Part shown: piece after piece, positions 11,382 through 23,132 of the stretch | Position numbering within the stretch: position 1 is the stretch's first letter | Layout of the letters: each line of letters begins with the position of its first letter | Source of the DNA: Cephalotus follicularis | Taxonomy: Eukaryota > Streptophyta > Magnoliopsida > Oxalidales > Cephalotaceae | NCBI GenBank assembly: GCA_001972305.1 | Contig: BDDD01000541.1 | Location: forward strand, 359,732-423,731 | Length of the DNA stretch: 64,000 nucleotides | Direction of reading: 5' to 3' | Program-made: the position numbers and the translations under genes | The notes under the pieces: generated by a model | Database searches by the model: none | What the model was told of the DNA's origin: nothing | Seen by the model: only the letters and a program-made list of their open reading frames with translations

Positions 11382-12226
11382 ATGGCCCTCGCAAGAAGCA
11401 CTGCACTTGTTGCCACAATGGTCCTATTGTTTGTGGTGCTTCACTGCGAGATCGCTCATGCAAAGACCTGGACTGTTGGAGATGGGTTTGGTTGGACCCT
11501 AGCCATCGACATGGAAACATGGCCCCAGGGAAAGAAATTCTATGCCGGTGATATACTTGGTATATATGCAAATACAATATCTGATTATATAGTACATTAG
11601 AGATATGGAGATTTAATTTCCTACTCTTCCTCCCTTTTCTTGTGTTATTTGCTGATGCATGTCTTAAACATCATTTATAAGTTTGTTTTTTCCTCTAATA
11701 TGACGACGAAATCAAAACCTGTAATAAATCATACTTATTTATAATTACAAGTAAAATTTTGACTTAACGGTTTGTAATTGTTACATTGGAAATGAAATAA
11801 CAAGAGAAGTTTAATTTGTTTCAAAATTGATATGTTTGATCTACAAATGTAGATTGTCAAATTTCACAGTTATATTTATAAAATATAAATCATAAACATG
11901 AGATCATACACGTGAAATTATCTTGCATATCCACTTTTTTCATCTTCACCTAGTCTCTTTTGTTCTTTAACAATTTATATATTCTAATTCAATTTGTGAT
12001 TGTAGTATTCAACTATGACTACCAAGAGGCCAATGTTGTAGTAGTGAATCAACAAGGACATGACACATGCACGGTTAATGCAAGAGCCCGAGAGTATGAC
12101 TCAGGACATGATCGCATCCAGCTCGCATTTGGTCCAAATTATTTCATCAATAGTTATCAGGACGGTGCTTGTGCCGCTGGAATGAAGATGGCCATCTACG
12201 CCAAAGCCCGACCTCCTCTTCCGTGA
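11382..12226 (+). CDS. plantacyanin-like phytocyanin 1, copper ligands lost (two exons)
   Basis: Exons 11382-11559 and 12006-12226 (GT-AG intron of 446 bp, splitting a Val codon) encode 132 residues. Residues 1-27 are a signal peptide ending AHA, so the protein should be secreted to the cell wall. The mature part (28-132) is a single cupredoxin domain of plantacyanin length with no Pro/Ser-rich tail or GPI signal. Fold landmarks are W30-V-G-D, WP(47-48), AGD(55-57), FNY(61-63), YFI(105-107), AGMK(117-120) and a disulfide pair C81/C115. Three of the four type-1 copper ligands are replaced: Ala68, Asn108 and Ala114 stand where His, Cys and His are expected; only Met119 remains. It is thus an early-nodulin-like or plantacyanin-like protein unlikely to bind copper the usual way. 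Its paralogue is gene 2 at 18461-18970. The start codon is supported by the signal peptide and conservation with gene 2. Confidence 0.9.
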
Positions 12227-12743
12227 AGCCAGTATGAAAACGACATCGATCAAATAATCAAATGAAACAATAAGAAAAATAAAAACGAATGCTACCATCC
12301 CATGCATGCATGTGATTCATACGATTGTAGAGTATTGGTTTATGTTGCGGTTTCTTCTTCTTCTTTCTTTATACACATGCTGTTGATCCTTTTTTGTATG
12401 GTTGAGTTTAGAATTTCTAAACTTTTTAATAAAAGGTGTGCCATTGAACTATTTGTTTATTTCTATGAATTTATTTCTTGTTATATTTAGAACATGGTGT
12501 GATTCATATAATTTATTGAATGTGTTTAAGTGTTATACATAAAAAAAAATCTTAATCCATATAAATTCCTGGTAATCTTCCCCGATAATAGTTAACCAAT
12601 AAAGTGAGATTAATTTCGGTTGGCAAATAATATTTTAGGGTGTTCATTATAGCTATTAAACACCTAGCTATAAATGTACATTTTATTTCCAAATCAAATG
12701 AGTTAGAGTTAGCAACACAAAGTATAATCTGATCATACATCAG
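12227..12743. other. 3' flank of phytocyanin 1
   Basis: An AATAAA-type poly(A) signal lies at about 12428 (TTTTTAATAAAAGG), some 200 bp after the stop codon. No other feature seen. Confidence 0.4.
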
Positions 12744-13026
12744 TCAATAGATGGGATAGACAACAATAAAAGGTGAAATTTCTGAATAATAACTGGGCTT
12801 TCTAACTATGGTGTAAGTGACAGCAGAAAGAATCACTGAAAAAAATAAAACAAAGAGACCATAAGTATATTCATGATGCATGAACAAAATACTTCTGAAA
12901 TATTCCAAGAGAGCAATAAATCAACAACAACCAAGAGTCTCACAATTTCTTGAAGTGTGACATGAATATTTCCTACCTTTCACATTAAACAGCATGAAAG
13001 CAACAACAAATCCCCAAAGTGGGCCA
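12744..13026 (-). pseudogene. possible two exons of an unrecognised membrane protein
   Basis: On the minus strand a 50-nt segment (13026-12977) is framed by a TTGCAG acceptor and a GTAGGA donor and reads GPLWGFVVAFMLFNVK. A second segment (12835-12744) follows a TTTTTTCAG acceptor, is in phase with the first across a 141-bp intron, and reads VILSAVTYTIVRKPSYYSEI before a TGA at 12744. The combined sequence looks like membrane helices. I do not recognise the family and find no upstream exons, so it may be the 3' end of a gene or a relic, or chance. Confidence 0.35.
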
Positions 13027-14128
13027 CTGCAAGAGATTGAACACAAAGGAGTTTAGTGGCAAGTTCCTCAACAAAACTCAATCATGCAAACTAAAAATTA
13101 TACCCAAGACAAAATAAGTGGCTTTAAGAAAATTGGATTAGGTCCAATAGAAATGGCAACCAACTTGCAGCAACATATTTTGCAATTCCCCTGGTTATTC
13201 ATATAGTTATATCAATAAACTAACTTCTCTTCTCTAGGAATAATAAAGTACAGATAAAGAAAACAACCCTACAATACACACATTAGGGAAAAAAAGGTAT
13301 AAGACCAAGAGAAGCTAAGTCACGGAGAATGTGGTAGAATCATATCTGAATTTAATGCATTATAATTAAAAAATTCTTTTTTTTTTCAAGCAATAGGATT
13401 CAATCCTATGATGCCTGCACCAAAAGAATTGTTATATATTACCACCACTCCAAGGCATCAGTGGTTAATGCTTTTAATAGAATACACCACACACCGCTAT
13501 ACGCAACAAAAATAAAGCAACAAAAAGACGAGATAGGATAGAGCAAATCGAAAACATAATTTGATTCACTCAATACAGAAGTCTTTATTTGCAAATTTTC
13601 TCCTTTCTTAGATTAGTTCATACAGAAAAGAAAACACACATAACATACACATGTAGATGTGCATGTAAGAAAAGATGGATAGGAAACTTTGTTGTGCCCT
13701 TTAATCAGGCCATGCTTATTCATATTATGCTGATGAAGATGTTTGCCTGTCAAAGTTCATGACATATTTAAGCTTAAACTTTCTTATAATGTCAAGATCT
13801 TAATGAAATGCCTAATATTATGCAACATGTTCTCATGAAAGCATTTTCTGTATGTGTGTGTGTGTTTTATGGTTAATTTGGCGATGTACATAAAATTCGG
13901 AGAGCAGCATGAATCAAAATCAAAAAAAGAAGAAAGATTATTGGGACAATCATCATGAATCTCCTCCCAGCCATAAAAGTATAGTCAACTTCTTTTTGTG
14001 GTTAATCTTACAATTTACTGGAAAATAATAAGCCCTCCTATAATCTGCCATCTGTCTCCAGCAAGGTTTCAAGAAAATCAAATTCGGAAACGTGAAGATT
14101 AAGCTGCAGTTTCGTCTGCTTTCCAAAT
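13027..14128. other. non-coding AT-rich DNA
   Basis: No gene or element border seen. There is a short TG run near 13853-13865. It may hold introns of the putative minus-strand gene described just to its left. Confidence 0.4.
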
Positions 14129-14201
14129 ATTACACATATGTATATCCATTTATATTCGTATACAGAAACATATATGCACACAATTACACCATTTTTATTT
14201 A
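14129..14201. repeat. 73-bp direct repeat, left copy
   Basis: From ATTACACATATGTATATCC to CCATTTTTATTTA, this matches 16929-17001 with two mismatches. The two copies directly flank an LTR. Confidence 0.85.
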
Positions 14202-16929
14202 TCAATATGGGCTTCTAGTAATGTATTTGGGCTGTTTTATTATGAAAAGGGACAAAGTAAGATATTGGGCTTATTTCCTTATGTCCTCAGCCCGTATGTG
14301 AGGGAGGCTGCTGGAATGGTCTCTAAATTTCTGGAACCTTCCTTACTGGCTATAAAAGGGGAAGTGAGGGTGTAATAAGGTTGTTGCTAATTTTGCAAGA
14401 AATGGAGACAAGTGAGTTATCAGTGAAAAGAGCGAAGAAGAAGCAATGGCAAGGAGCAAAGGAAGAGGAAGCAGAGAAGGAGAGAGCTCTTCAATTCCAG
14501 GTAGGAAACTACTCCTACTCAGTGTCTTCTCTTCTACTGTATACTATTATAAGTAGTATATTAATAATGAATGATTATATTAGAATTAGACAGAGGATAT
14601 AAGGCAAGCTGATTCCGATGGATTTAATTGTCCTTTGTGAGCCATGGTTGTTAGACAAAGTGAATACTTAGCCTTAGAGCAAATATGACGTCCTTTATAC
14701 ACGCTACCGTTACGGACCTTAGCGCCAGGAACACTTAGTCAAGGTGTAGTATGTATATGTCCAAGCTTCCCCAATGCGTGCACCCTGTGCATACGTCCTA
14801 AGCCTCCGAACTTACGCGCCCGAGGACACCATTGCGCAGAGAAATGTATGGTACTGGGGAACGTAGGCGCTGTTGTGCAGAGGAGCTATTTCACCGAGGA
14901 CGCCAGTATCGTGCGTCTTGGCGTCTGAGGACACGTAACCGTGGTGCCATGCGCCCTAGTACATCATGCCATGGTGCCGCGTTCTCCTCCACATGCTCCC
15001 GAGCATGACACGACGTCGAAGCACTCTCCTCTGCCATTAACGCCGCACATGCCGAGCATTCCCCTGTCTGCAAGTGTTCTCAGCATGCAAAGCAACCGCC
15101 AGAGCTCCCCGCTCGTGTAAGGCTCTTCTCTGTCATGCGCCTAATAGTGGTATATGCTAAGCCATCCTCTATTAACGCATCAGAGCACGCCATCCTCCAC
15201 CATGTGCCGAGATGGGCTTTGAGGAGAGGAAACAATGAGCCGAGATGCCACATGCAGTGGTGCCTAGCTTCCTCCCTGCGAAGGTGCCCGAGGTGGCATA
15301 TTGTTGAGCAGCCATGGCAGAGGTTCCTAGCTTCCTCCCTGTCAAGACGCTCGAGGTGGCACTGGAATGCCTGAGCTCACCAAGCATGCTTCCCATGCAT
15401 GCGTCCTCTGCCAAAGGGTATGGCTCTCCTCTGATTACGGCGCTGAACACTGAGTATGCATGTTGAGCACCCTTCTCTGTTATACATCCGAGAATGGCAT
15501 CCACGTGCACTGTTGAGCTCTCCTCTGCATGCATCCACGTCTGTAATGGCGCCAAAGCGTCTTCCTCTGCCATGCGCACCAAGCATGGTGAAGTGCTAGG
15601 ACGCCAGTATGGAGTTCTTCTCTGCACTGGTGACCTCCCACAGGCATGCGTCCGAGGATGCCCCAATGCGGCGCATGCATCCCAGGCTCTTTCAGGATAA
15701 GCGCTGCTCTCACCGTCGGGGTGCGCCGAGCTGGCCGAGGACTGAGCATCAGGTACCCAGTACAAGGCGTCGCGCTCTTTCTTGCTGAAGGCAACTGAGG
15801 CTGCTTCTGTGATGGCGTTCCACTTGCATATGTTGAGTATGAGCATGCACACAGTGTGTTTCATGCATAAGCCATGCAGCCATGGACTGCGCCTCAAGCC
15901 TGCCTTATGCCCAGTATGATAGCTCTAAAGTAGAGTTGATTGACTTGATAACACTTGCTAAGTGACAAGGAATTTAGTAATAGAAAATGATAAAGTAATA
16001 AAGGCACATGTTGGTACACGCATGGAGAGTGATAATGCCTGCATGCAATTGCTAATCAACAAATAAATATGTAATTATATGCATATATGGCCGGCAGTGC
16101 AAGGATTAAGCAAAGGATATGATTATGCATGCGTTAGACACGTTTGAGGTGAACCTTGTGCAAGGGAAGTGCCCTGCACAATGGTGAGCCCTGATCTGGC
16201 CTAAGAAATGGCTTAAGGAAGCCAAAGAATAGAAAGGAAAATAAAGCAGGTGAGCAAAGGGTGAACCGCTCAGCAGGTGAACCGGAGGAGAATTCCACGG
16301 GCTGGTGATCCCAAAGGTGAACCATGTATATTGACCAGACCATAGGATGACCGGACTAGACTCCTCGATGATATGATTCGAGTAGAGTAGTCCGAGAATA
16401 AAGGATAATAATGATGCTAACGATTATGCAGGCATGCACATTTATTCTCCTCTGCTTGTATATGTTTGTGTGATACTGTCTTTGACTGTTATATACATAT
16501 TGCATCTCTCATTTGCATCACATATGCTTGCTGCATCTGCATCTCCATGCATGGGTGGGTTGTAGTTCCTACACGACCAGTGGTCGCTGACCCATTGCAT
16601 TTTAATGTAATGGGTCAGGTACAGGTGGAGTTTCGCAGCTTGCCGAGGATTGAATCCCCGGGTGAGTCTCCTCCACAGCAGATCGACGACAGACTTATTT
16701 ATATTTTTGATTATTGTATTTCTTGACCTGCCGACATGTGGCAGAATTTTTATGAACTGTATTGTATAACATTGGGTAATATCCACACAAGTGATTATTA
16801 AATAGAATTTATTCCACATGCATTATTATATTGTTGAAATGTTTTAATTTCCGCTGAATATTAAATGAATGATACTGTTAGTAGCGCGTCAAACCTTGGG
16901 GGTTGACCCTCGGGGTTTGGGGCGTTACA
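14202..16929 (+). mobile_element. 2.7-kb LTR with 73-bp flanking repeats (same family as solo LTR 3)
   Basis: The right end, GGTTTGGGGCGTTACA, is a typical LTR terminus. The body is the reverse-complement relative of 39523-42192. Shared landmarks are GACCCATT...AATGGGTCAGGTACAGG (16589-16625 against 39800-39842), the GGTGAACC and GAATTC repeats (16260-16330 against 40065-40130) and CCGGACTAGACTCCTCG. A TATA box, GGCTATAAAAGGGG, lies near 14348. The left end lacks a clean TG. Open frames of up to 241 codons at 14891-15897 are by-products of high GC. No gag or pol, so effectively a solo LTR. Confidence 0.75.
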
Positions 16930-17001
16930 TTACACATATGTATATCCATTTATATTCGTATACAGAAACACAGATGCACACAATTACACCATTTTTATTT
17001 A
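16930..17001. repeat. 73-bp direct repeat, right copy
   Basis: Copy of 14129-14201, starting immediately after the LTR terminus CGTTACA. Far longer than a normal 5-bp LTR target duplication. Confidence 0.85.
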
Positions 17002-17774
17002 GGAATTGGGCATAAATGATGCATATGAAGGAGAACACACTGCATGGAAAACAGTCTCTAGAGAATTTGTAGGGAAGTCTATTTTATATCTCTGACATAT
17101 GAGAATAATTGCATACCATGATGAAACCCTTGCGGAGGGCAAGATAGTCAGCACGAACCTCTGAACGCCCAAATTGCCGGAAGAAACATGTCTACGAGTT
17201 AGCGCAGACAACTCAATAGAAGTTATCTTAACATACCAGTATAACGTTTTGACACAACTCAATCGGATCTGGAAGCAACCGTTTGTCGATTTGTAACTTG
17301 GAGCGATCGAGAGGATCTGGACAGAAAAAGTTGGTCGATTTGGAGCTTCGAGCTTCGAGCGATCGATTTGGAGTTCGAGCTTGGAGAGATCGGTTTGGAG
17401 TTGACAATAGACAGATTTGAATGACAGAGAGCGATGAAGATGAAGACATAGAGCGATGAAGTTAAAAAAAAGAACTATGTAAAAGGAACTGATCAAAAGC
17501 AATCTGCATAAATTCGAAATAAGACAATTCCAGACCGCCATAGCGGTCGGTAAAACAAAAATACGGTTTCTAAAATGAAATAAATAATAATATTGGTAAA
17601 TTTGGAATTACCGACCGCTTAGGCGGTCGGCAATTCCAAAATACTGCGGTTGCCAATGGGAAACCAACACGATTTCAGTTGAGGGCGTTTACCGACCGCT
17701 AGGGCGGTCGGAAAGGCGGTCTGCATAGCGGTCGGCAAAAAAAGTGATCGGAAAATATTCTTTTTCTAGTAGTA
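17002..17774. mobile_element. CACTA-type DNA transposon end
   Basis: The right border, read on the minus strand, is TACTACTAGAAAAAGAATA, one base from the usual CACTACTAGAAAAA terminus. The adjoining 240 bp (about 17530-17745) holds subterminal repeats of the palindromic type CCGACCGCYTAGGCGGTCGG in several copies, as in plant CACTA (En/Spm) elements. The left border was not found, so this is probably a truncated or non-autonomous copy. A 180-codon minus-strand open frame at 16999-17541 is not recognised. Confidence 0.6.
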
Positions 17775-18460
17775 CCTAGCCAATATATTGTGCCTTTGAA
17801 GTTTGTGTCCCGACTGCAAATATGTAAATTAGATTTGATAGGCCCTAATACTTCTCTTTATACCTTGGCTTGCATTTATCCATGTGCATTCTCATGTAGA
17901 CACAATCCTTAAGAGCTCACATAAGTTAATAATATGATGAATTATCATGAATTACCATCAATTATTATTGTTTATGTCTATATCAGTTGTGTCCATCCAT
18001 GAATTTTTCATGTGCATGTGCGCATTTTTAAAGTAATATTTTGAGTAATGCACTCCAAGAAATGAAACTGAAAAGGGGTTTTTCGCATCAAAGGATCATA
18101 TAGGGTTTTTGTATTATGGTGATTCTAAGCATTTGAGAGATTTAAGAAACAAAAACTTTCTAGTGAGAATATGTGAGCTAGCTAAAGAAGAAATGATTCA
18201 TGAAGAAATTGCGGTATGTTTATTTGCCTTTACTTCCAATTTATAAGCATGAATCTGTATGGATTACATATATTAAGTATTTATAAAACTAATTTTTCTT
18301 TAACTATTTTATTATATGGCTTACGTTATGTCGCAAACATTACAAAACATTCTCATCAAATAAACCATTAGTTCAATGTCTTATTCTAAAAATAAAATAA
18401 AAAAAGAACAGAAGAAGTGAAATCTTGTCAATCACATTGCACAGTTTTCATCTTCTTCGT
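17775..18460. other. intergenic, no gene recognised
   Basis: AT-rich. A CACTCCAAGAAATG at about 18051 resembles a CACTA terminus, but no partner is seen. Confidence 0.4.
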
Positions 18461-18970
18461 TTAATTCAATGACGAGGAGGTGGCTTTAGCAAAAATGGCT
18501 ATCTTCATTCCAGCGGCACAAGAGGGCTCATAATAAGTGTCGATGAAATAATGTTGACCATGACCGAGAGGGATGTGATCTGCTCCTGAATTATACGTTG
18601 TGGCTCCTTCATTAGCAGTGCATGTGATGTATCCCGTTCGATTCACAGCCACCACATTGGACCTTTGATAGTCGTAGTTGAATACTATACATGCATGCAC
18701 AAACAAAACAAAGTAAATCACTTGAAATCAATATATAGGTATACATAACAAAAATCAAAGAGAGACAAAAGATGTAGTGTTTGCATATGTACCAAGTACA
18801 TCACCGGCATAGAATGTCTTTCCTTGGGGCCATACTTCCTCGTCGATGACCATGTCCCAACCAAATTCGTCTCCAACAATCCAGGTCTTTGCATGAGCGA
18901 CATCACAGTGAAGCAACACAAACAATAGGACCATTGTGGCAACAAGTGCAGTGCCTCTTGCAAGGGCCAT
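18461..18970 (-). CDS. plantacyanin-like phytocyanin 2, copper ligands lost (two exons)
   Basis: Exons 18970-18793 and 18684-18461 (108-bp GT-AG intron at the same codon position as in gene 1) encode 133 residues. The signal peptide is residues 1-27 (ending AHA), then a single phytocyanin domain; secretion to the apoplast is expected. The fold landmarks and the C81/C115 disulfide pair are kept. The copper ligands are replaced by Ser68, Asp108 and Ser114, with Met119 kept. The replacements differ from those in gene 1 (Ala, Asn, Ala), so the two paralogues either lost copper independently or kept changing after the loss. The two genes lie tail-to-tail about 6.2 kb apart, separated by an LTR insertion and a CACTA end. 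Confidence 0.9.
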
Positions 18971-19275
18971 GAGGAATATTTTGAAGAGAAATGACAATGA
19001 ATAAAAATTTAAGAGAATTGTATAAGTAAAACAGTATTCGATCGATGGACTAATTATAGCCAATGCTAGTATTGGTATTAATTACCTAAATAAAGTGAAG
19101 GTCTCTTCATGTCGAAATATAGATACATATATTAATAACTGCCTCAAAAAAGTTGCATATCAAAAAAAATATACAAAGGAAGATCTAGTAATAATAATAG
19201 AACCATATATGGAAATATAGAAACAGATATCATTACTAACGTGGAAAAAAATAAGGAGCCATGATCTAGTAGTTA
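18971..19275 (-). promoter_or_regulatory. upstream region of phytocyanin gene 2
   Basis: On the minus strand the sequence from ATCATGGCTCC (about 19265) through CACTTTATTTAGGTAAT to the ATG is homologous to the upstream region of gene 1. The TATA-like CTATAATTAG (about 19052-19061) is weaker than gene 1's CTATAAAAGG, which may mean lower expression. Confidence 0.55.
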
Positions 19276-20839
19276 TAAACAAAAAATCTAGTAGCATTGA
19301 TATCTAGTATTGATATCAATGCTATTGACTATTAAACCTTTTAAAGAGGTCATGATAGTGCATCAATAATGTCAGGGACTCTTTATATAGAAACTTACCA
19401 ATAATAATATATAAAGAAAGAAATGTCAATAATTATTATAATTATAAAATTATATACATGGAACAGGTGTCCAGCTGAGTACTTATTACTAAAGCCATAT
19501 GCATGGATTGGAGTCTCCTATTTCTTGAAATGATTGTCATTTAATTAATGTTGGTGTTTCGTTGGAAGCAAATGGATTTCAATAAGAAATCACTTAAATC
19601 ATGGTCATTGTTATTGCAAGATTCTCTAAGCAAGATTATAGTCAAATTTAAATTACCCATCTCACAATAATCACGACATTTGTAATGAATCTAAATCATC
19701 TATAATTATTGTAGGTAAAATGCATAATACAATTACTATAAATACGTCATATCAGTAAAATCATTGATGATGATCAATGATATAATTTGATGAGGTGTAT
19801 TTGTAGTCGTTAGATTCCAATCTAATGACTGAAACAAAAACTATTTTACTTACAATAATTACTGTAACTGATTTTGAGCTAGATTGGTAATGCTGTAGCT
19901 TTTTGCAATTATTGTGAAAATCTGTTTTGAAACTGCAGATGTGAGAAATTATGTGAACCTAAGAGGGTTTTTGAAAATTTTAATATTAAGTATATCAAAA
20001 TAATGTAAGATTTTTATTTGGTTGTTTATTAATTGTTGCTTGTGAATATTAAAAACCATAAAATCCAACAACTAAGAATAAAATAAATTATAAAAGAATG
20101 ACATACAGGTGTAAATACCATTAATATTCGTCGTGGAGCACTGCTACTATATATAAACCTTCCCCATGCAAAAATGAACTTCAGGTTTTAATTTTGGTTC
20201 AAGTAGACTAAAATCATGTAACTCGCTCGTTTAGATACTATTTAGATTATTTAAATCGTCATATATAATTAGGTGTGATAATCATGACTCCTTGAACCAT
20301 GAACATCAAAATCTCTCAAAATAATCTTTCAAGCCCCGTGTTGAATTGTACGTTCATCTCCCAAACAGATACATTACACAAAGTTAGAACGAGAAAAAAT
20401 GGATAAAAAAAAGCTTTGTTACTGGTTTAATTATGTTTTATTTATGCTAAAAAAAGAAATACATTTTTGTAATTGAACATGGATGTCTGAGTCTCCTATT
20501 TTCCTTATTGTTCATTGCAAGAAAATATTTATTTATGACAGAAATCTGTGACGTAACCAAAACCTTTCATAAATCATACTACATATTCATGACAGATTTT
20601 ATGACAAATGAACAACAATGATAATAAGACAGAATTATGATTTGTCCGTCATGCATTTCTTAACCATTGTAGTGATACACAACCAATAACATATGTTCTC
20701 TCTATGTGACTTTATTTTGTTGGTAACTCAGTCCGAACCCTAGATCAATCATTTTTGTGGACACGTTCAAGAATCATAAACTTTTGGATGAGTGATCCCC
20801 ACGCTCTACATATCGGAAAAGTAGAACATTAACAACCGA
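19276..20839. other. intergenic DNA between phytocyanin 2 and the ABCG gene
   Basis: No coding region seen apart from a MITE-like segment near 20513-20674. The right part presumably contains the ABCG 3' UTR and poly(A) site. Confidence 0.4.
20513..20674. mobile_element. CACTA-like MITE
   Basis: The left end CATTGCAAGAAAATATTTA resembles CACTACAAGAAAATATTT, and the right end CCATTGTAGTG is the reverse complement of CACTACAATGG. Internal TATGACAG and ATGACAGATT motifs face each other. The 3-bp flanks do not match, so it is old or the borders are slightly off. Confidence 0.4.
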
Positions 20840-23132
20840 TTAGGCCTTTTCAATGGTTTTGATTATTCCAAAAAACATGAGGCGATAAAAAATTACCATC
20901 CCACATAAGATGGCAAGATCAATCCACTTTGAGTAGCCCATCTCTGCTTGCCAATAGTCTTTCAAAATTTCTTCACCAGTGATGATTGGTTGCCCTCGTG
21001 CTTGATTATGAAACACTAATCCTTCAAACTCATTCTTGCATAACCCTTGAAATGCATACTTATGGAATGCAATATAGTACATTGGATATTTCCAAAGAAA
21101 CTTGGGAATCTCATTAGGCAATTGAAAGAAACCTGCATTCAATATCATAGCACCTTGGATTCCAGCCCCCGCTACGACTCCCATGAGGAAATCGGGCACG
21201 ATACTTGCAACAATCATCATTAGAGACTCAACCAACAGCATGCATGCAAAGAGTACCAAAGCGAAGTAGGTGAAGTGTTGGAAATCCTTTTGAAGGCCAA
21301 CAAGGAAATAGGCAACGGCTCCGGGAATTAGAGAGATGAGTAGCAAGTAAGGAATGGAAGACAATGTGTTCCCAATAACAAATGCTCCAACTCCATAGTG
21401 TCCATTTAACCTTTCTCGCCTGAAGATCTGATGATCATTTTATGAAGAAAACAATTATATATCAAGATACTATTAACAACTAGTTGTTATTCCAAGCAAC
21501 TCATTACAGTTTCTAAAATAATACACCTTCATATCTTCTACAAACGAAGGGAAACCACCAATGGCCATGAAGGTCAAGAATGTTGAAATAAAGATGAGCA
21601 TGCAACCTCTAGCCTGAAGATCAAGGATTGATTAAATGTCTCTGATAATTAAAGTGAAAATAATATAAATTATATTATATGACGATGATATTTACTTTTC
21701 CTTTTAACATATATACGCTAAGATTATTAGAGCTTGGCATTACCTGAATTGAGCTATAAGTGAACCCAATGTCATGATAGAGGCTCCCAATAGAAAAACC
21801 TAATCCAATGTAGATTACAAATCGAAACCTGTAATAGCCTAGATCACGATACATATTCACAACAGACCTCTTTGTAAGAACAATGCTGTGGGTGTTGAAG
21901 CTCGCTTGGCTTCCCTTCGTCTCTACATTTGCTCCTTTCTAACAAAATAAAAAACAAAATAAAATTTGAACTCATAAAGAGAATATGGTTCTCTTATTAT
22001 ATATGTTAAGAATTCGTATCCAATAAAAAAGTATTCATTATAAGAAAGGAAAGTCTCCAAATATTTATAATAGACAAACTTTTTATTCTTAACGAATGTG
22101 ATATAAGTCGGTATTTAAACAGTTAAATCGTAGACTTATGTACCTCTGGGGAGATCGTAGATAGCATTTGTTCAACTTGCCTGCAAGTGTCAGATGACTT
22201 GTACGAATCTACTAGAATGTTAATGATTGCATCGGTACTTGTGCCTCCAAGCCCTTGGGCATTGTCCTAATTTCAATCAAAACCATTGATTTATTGCAGT
22301 TTAAAAAAATAATTAGTAAAATTACATCATAAGTATCTTGAATCAAAATCTTGTGGATCACTTACTTCATCGAAGTCCTTGTTAATGGTTCTAAGGTAGT
22401 GGTCGGATGGATTCCTCATAGCTGGGCATGGAAAGCCATTCAAAGCGAAAAACTTGAGGGAAAAAAAAAAAAGAAGGATTAATCAGTTGCTTGTAAAAAG
22501 CTGGATTATCCTACAAATATCATATTAATTAAGACTTGATGTCGAATCACAAAGCTTGATTGTAAGAATAAGAATTCTCCAAATATTTATAGTGGACATA
22601 CGTTTTATAGTTAACGGATATAGGATAAGTTGATATTTCAGTAGTAAGAAAGGCCATGCATCCATACCTGTTTTGCCATTGAAGAGGGACCAAAATAGAC
22701 AGTCCTACCAACAGAGAGAAGGCATAGATTATGAAACAGCTCAAAAACTTCACTGCTAGGTTGATGTATTGAAGCAACAACAGTCCTCCCATCTTGACGA
22801 GCAATCTGAATAATATGATTCATGACATGGTATGATGCTGCACTGTCTAGCCCACTGGTAGGCTCATCGAGGAAGAGAAGCTTTGGCCTGGTTATGAGTT
22901 CAATACAAATGCTTACTCTCCTCTTTTGTCCACCACTAAGCCCTTTTACACTCCACCCTCCAATTCTTGTGTTCATGGAGTCTTGCAACCCCATGTCCTT
23001 AATAGTCATCTCAGCTCTTTCCTCCTTCTCGGATCTTGACATGGAATCAGGCAGTTGAAGCTGTGCAGAGTAGTACACAGCTTCCTTCACTGTTAATGTT
23101 GTCATTAGACTATCATCTTGTGTCACATAGGC
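20840..23132 (-). CDS. ABCG transporter exons 3-8
   Basis: Exon 3 (23132-22668, residues 181-335) starts AYVTQDD and contains the signature, Walker B and H-loop. Exon 4 (22452-22366, residues 336-364) starts [10 protein letters not shown]. Exon 5 (22266-22144, 365-405) starts [11 protein letters not shown]. Exon 6 (21938-21744, 406-470) carries the first membrane helix. Exon 7 (21613-21527, 471-499) ends SFVEDMK. Exon 8 (21427-20840, 500-694) has the remaining helices and ends KTIEKA followed by TAA. Taken alone this block lacks Walker A, which would make it look like a truncated gene; the missing part lies 36 kb away. Confidence 0.92.

Noticed and set aside
14891..15897. Long overlapping open frames on both strands (up to 241 codons)
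   Set aside because: They lie in a GC-rich part of an LTR, overlap in several frames, and show no domain; the related LTR at 39523-42192 has different open frames.
16999..17541. 180-codon minus-strand open frame
   Set aside because: No recognised domain. The repeated RSKLE/APNRP text comes from short DNA repeats inside the CACTA-like region.
18051..18075. CACTCCAAGAAATG as a second CACTA terminus
   Set aside because: No subterminal repeats, partner end or target duplication could be matched.
20840..23132. Truncated ABC transporter pseudogene
   Set aside because: The missing Walker A exon and an 80-nt connecting exon are at 59060-60019 in the right orientation and phase, so one gene explains both halves.
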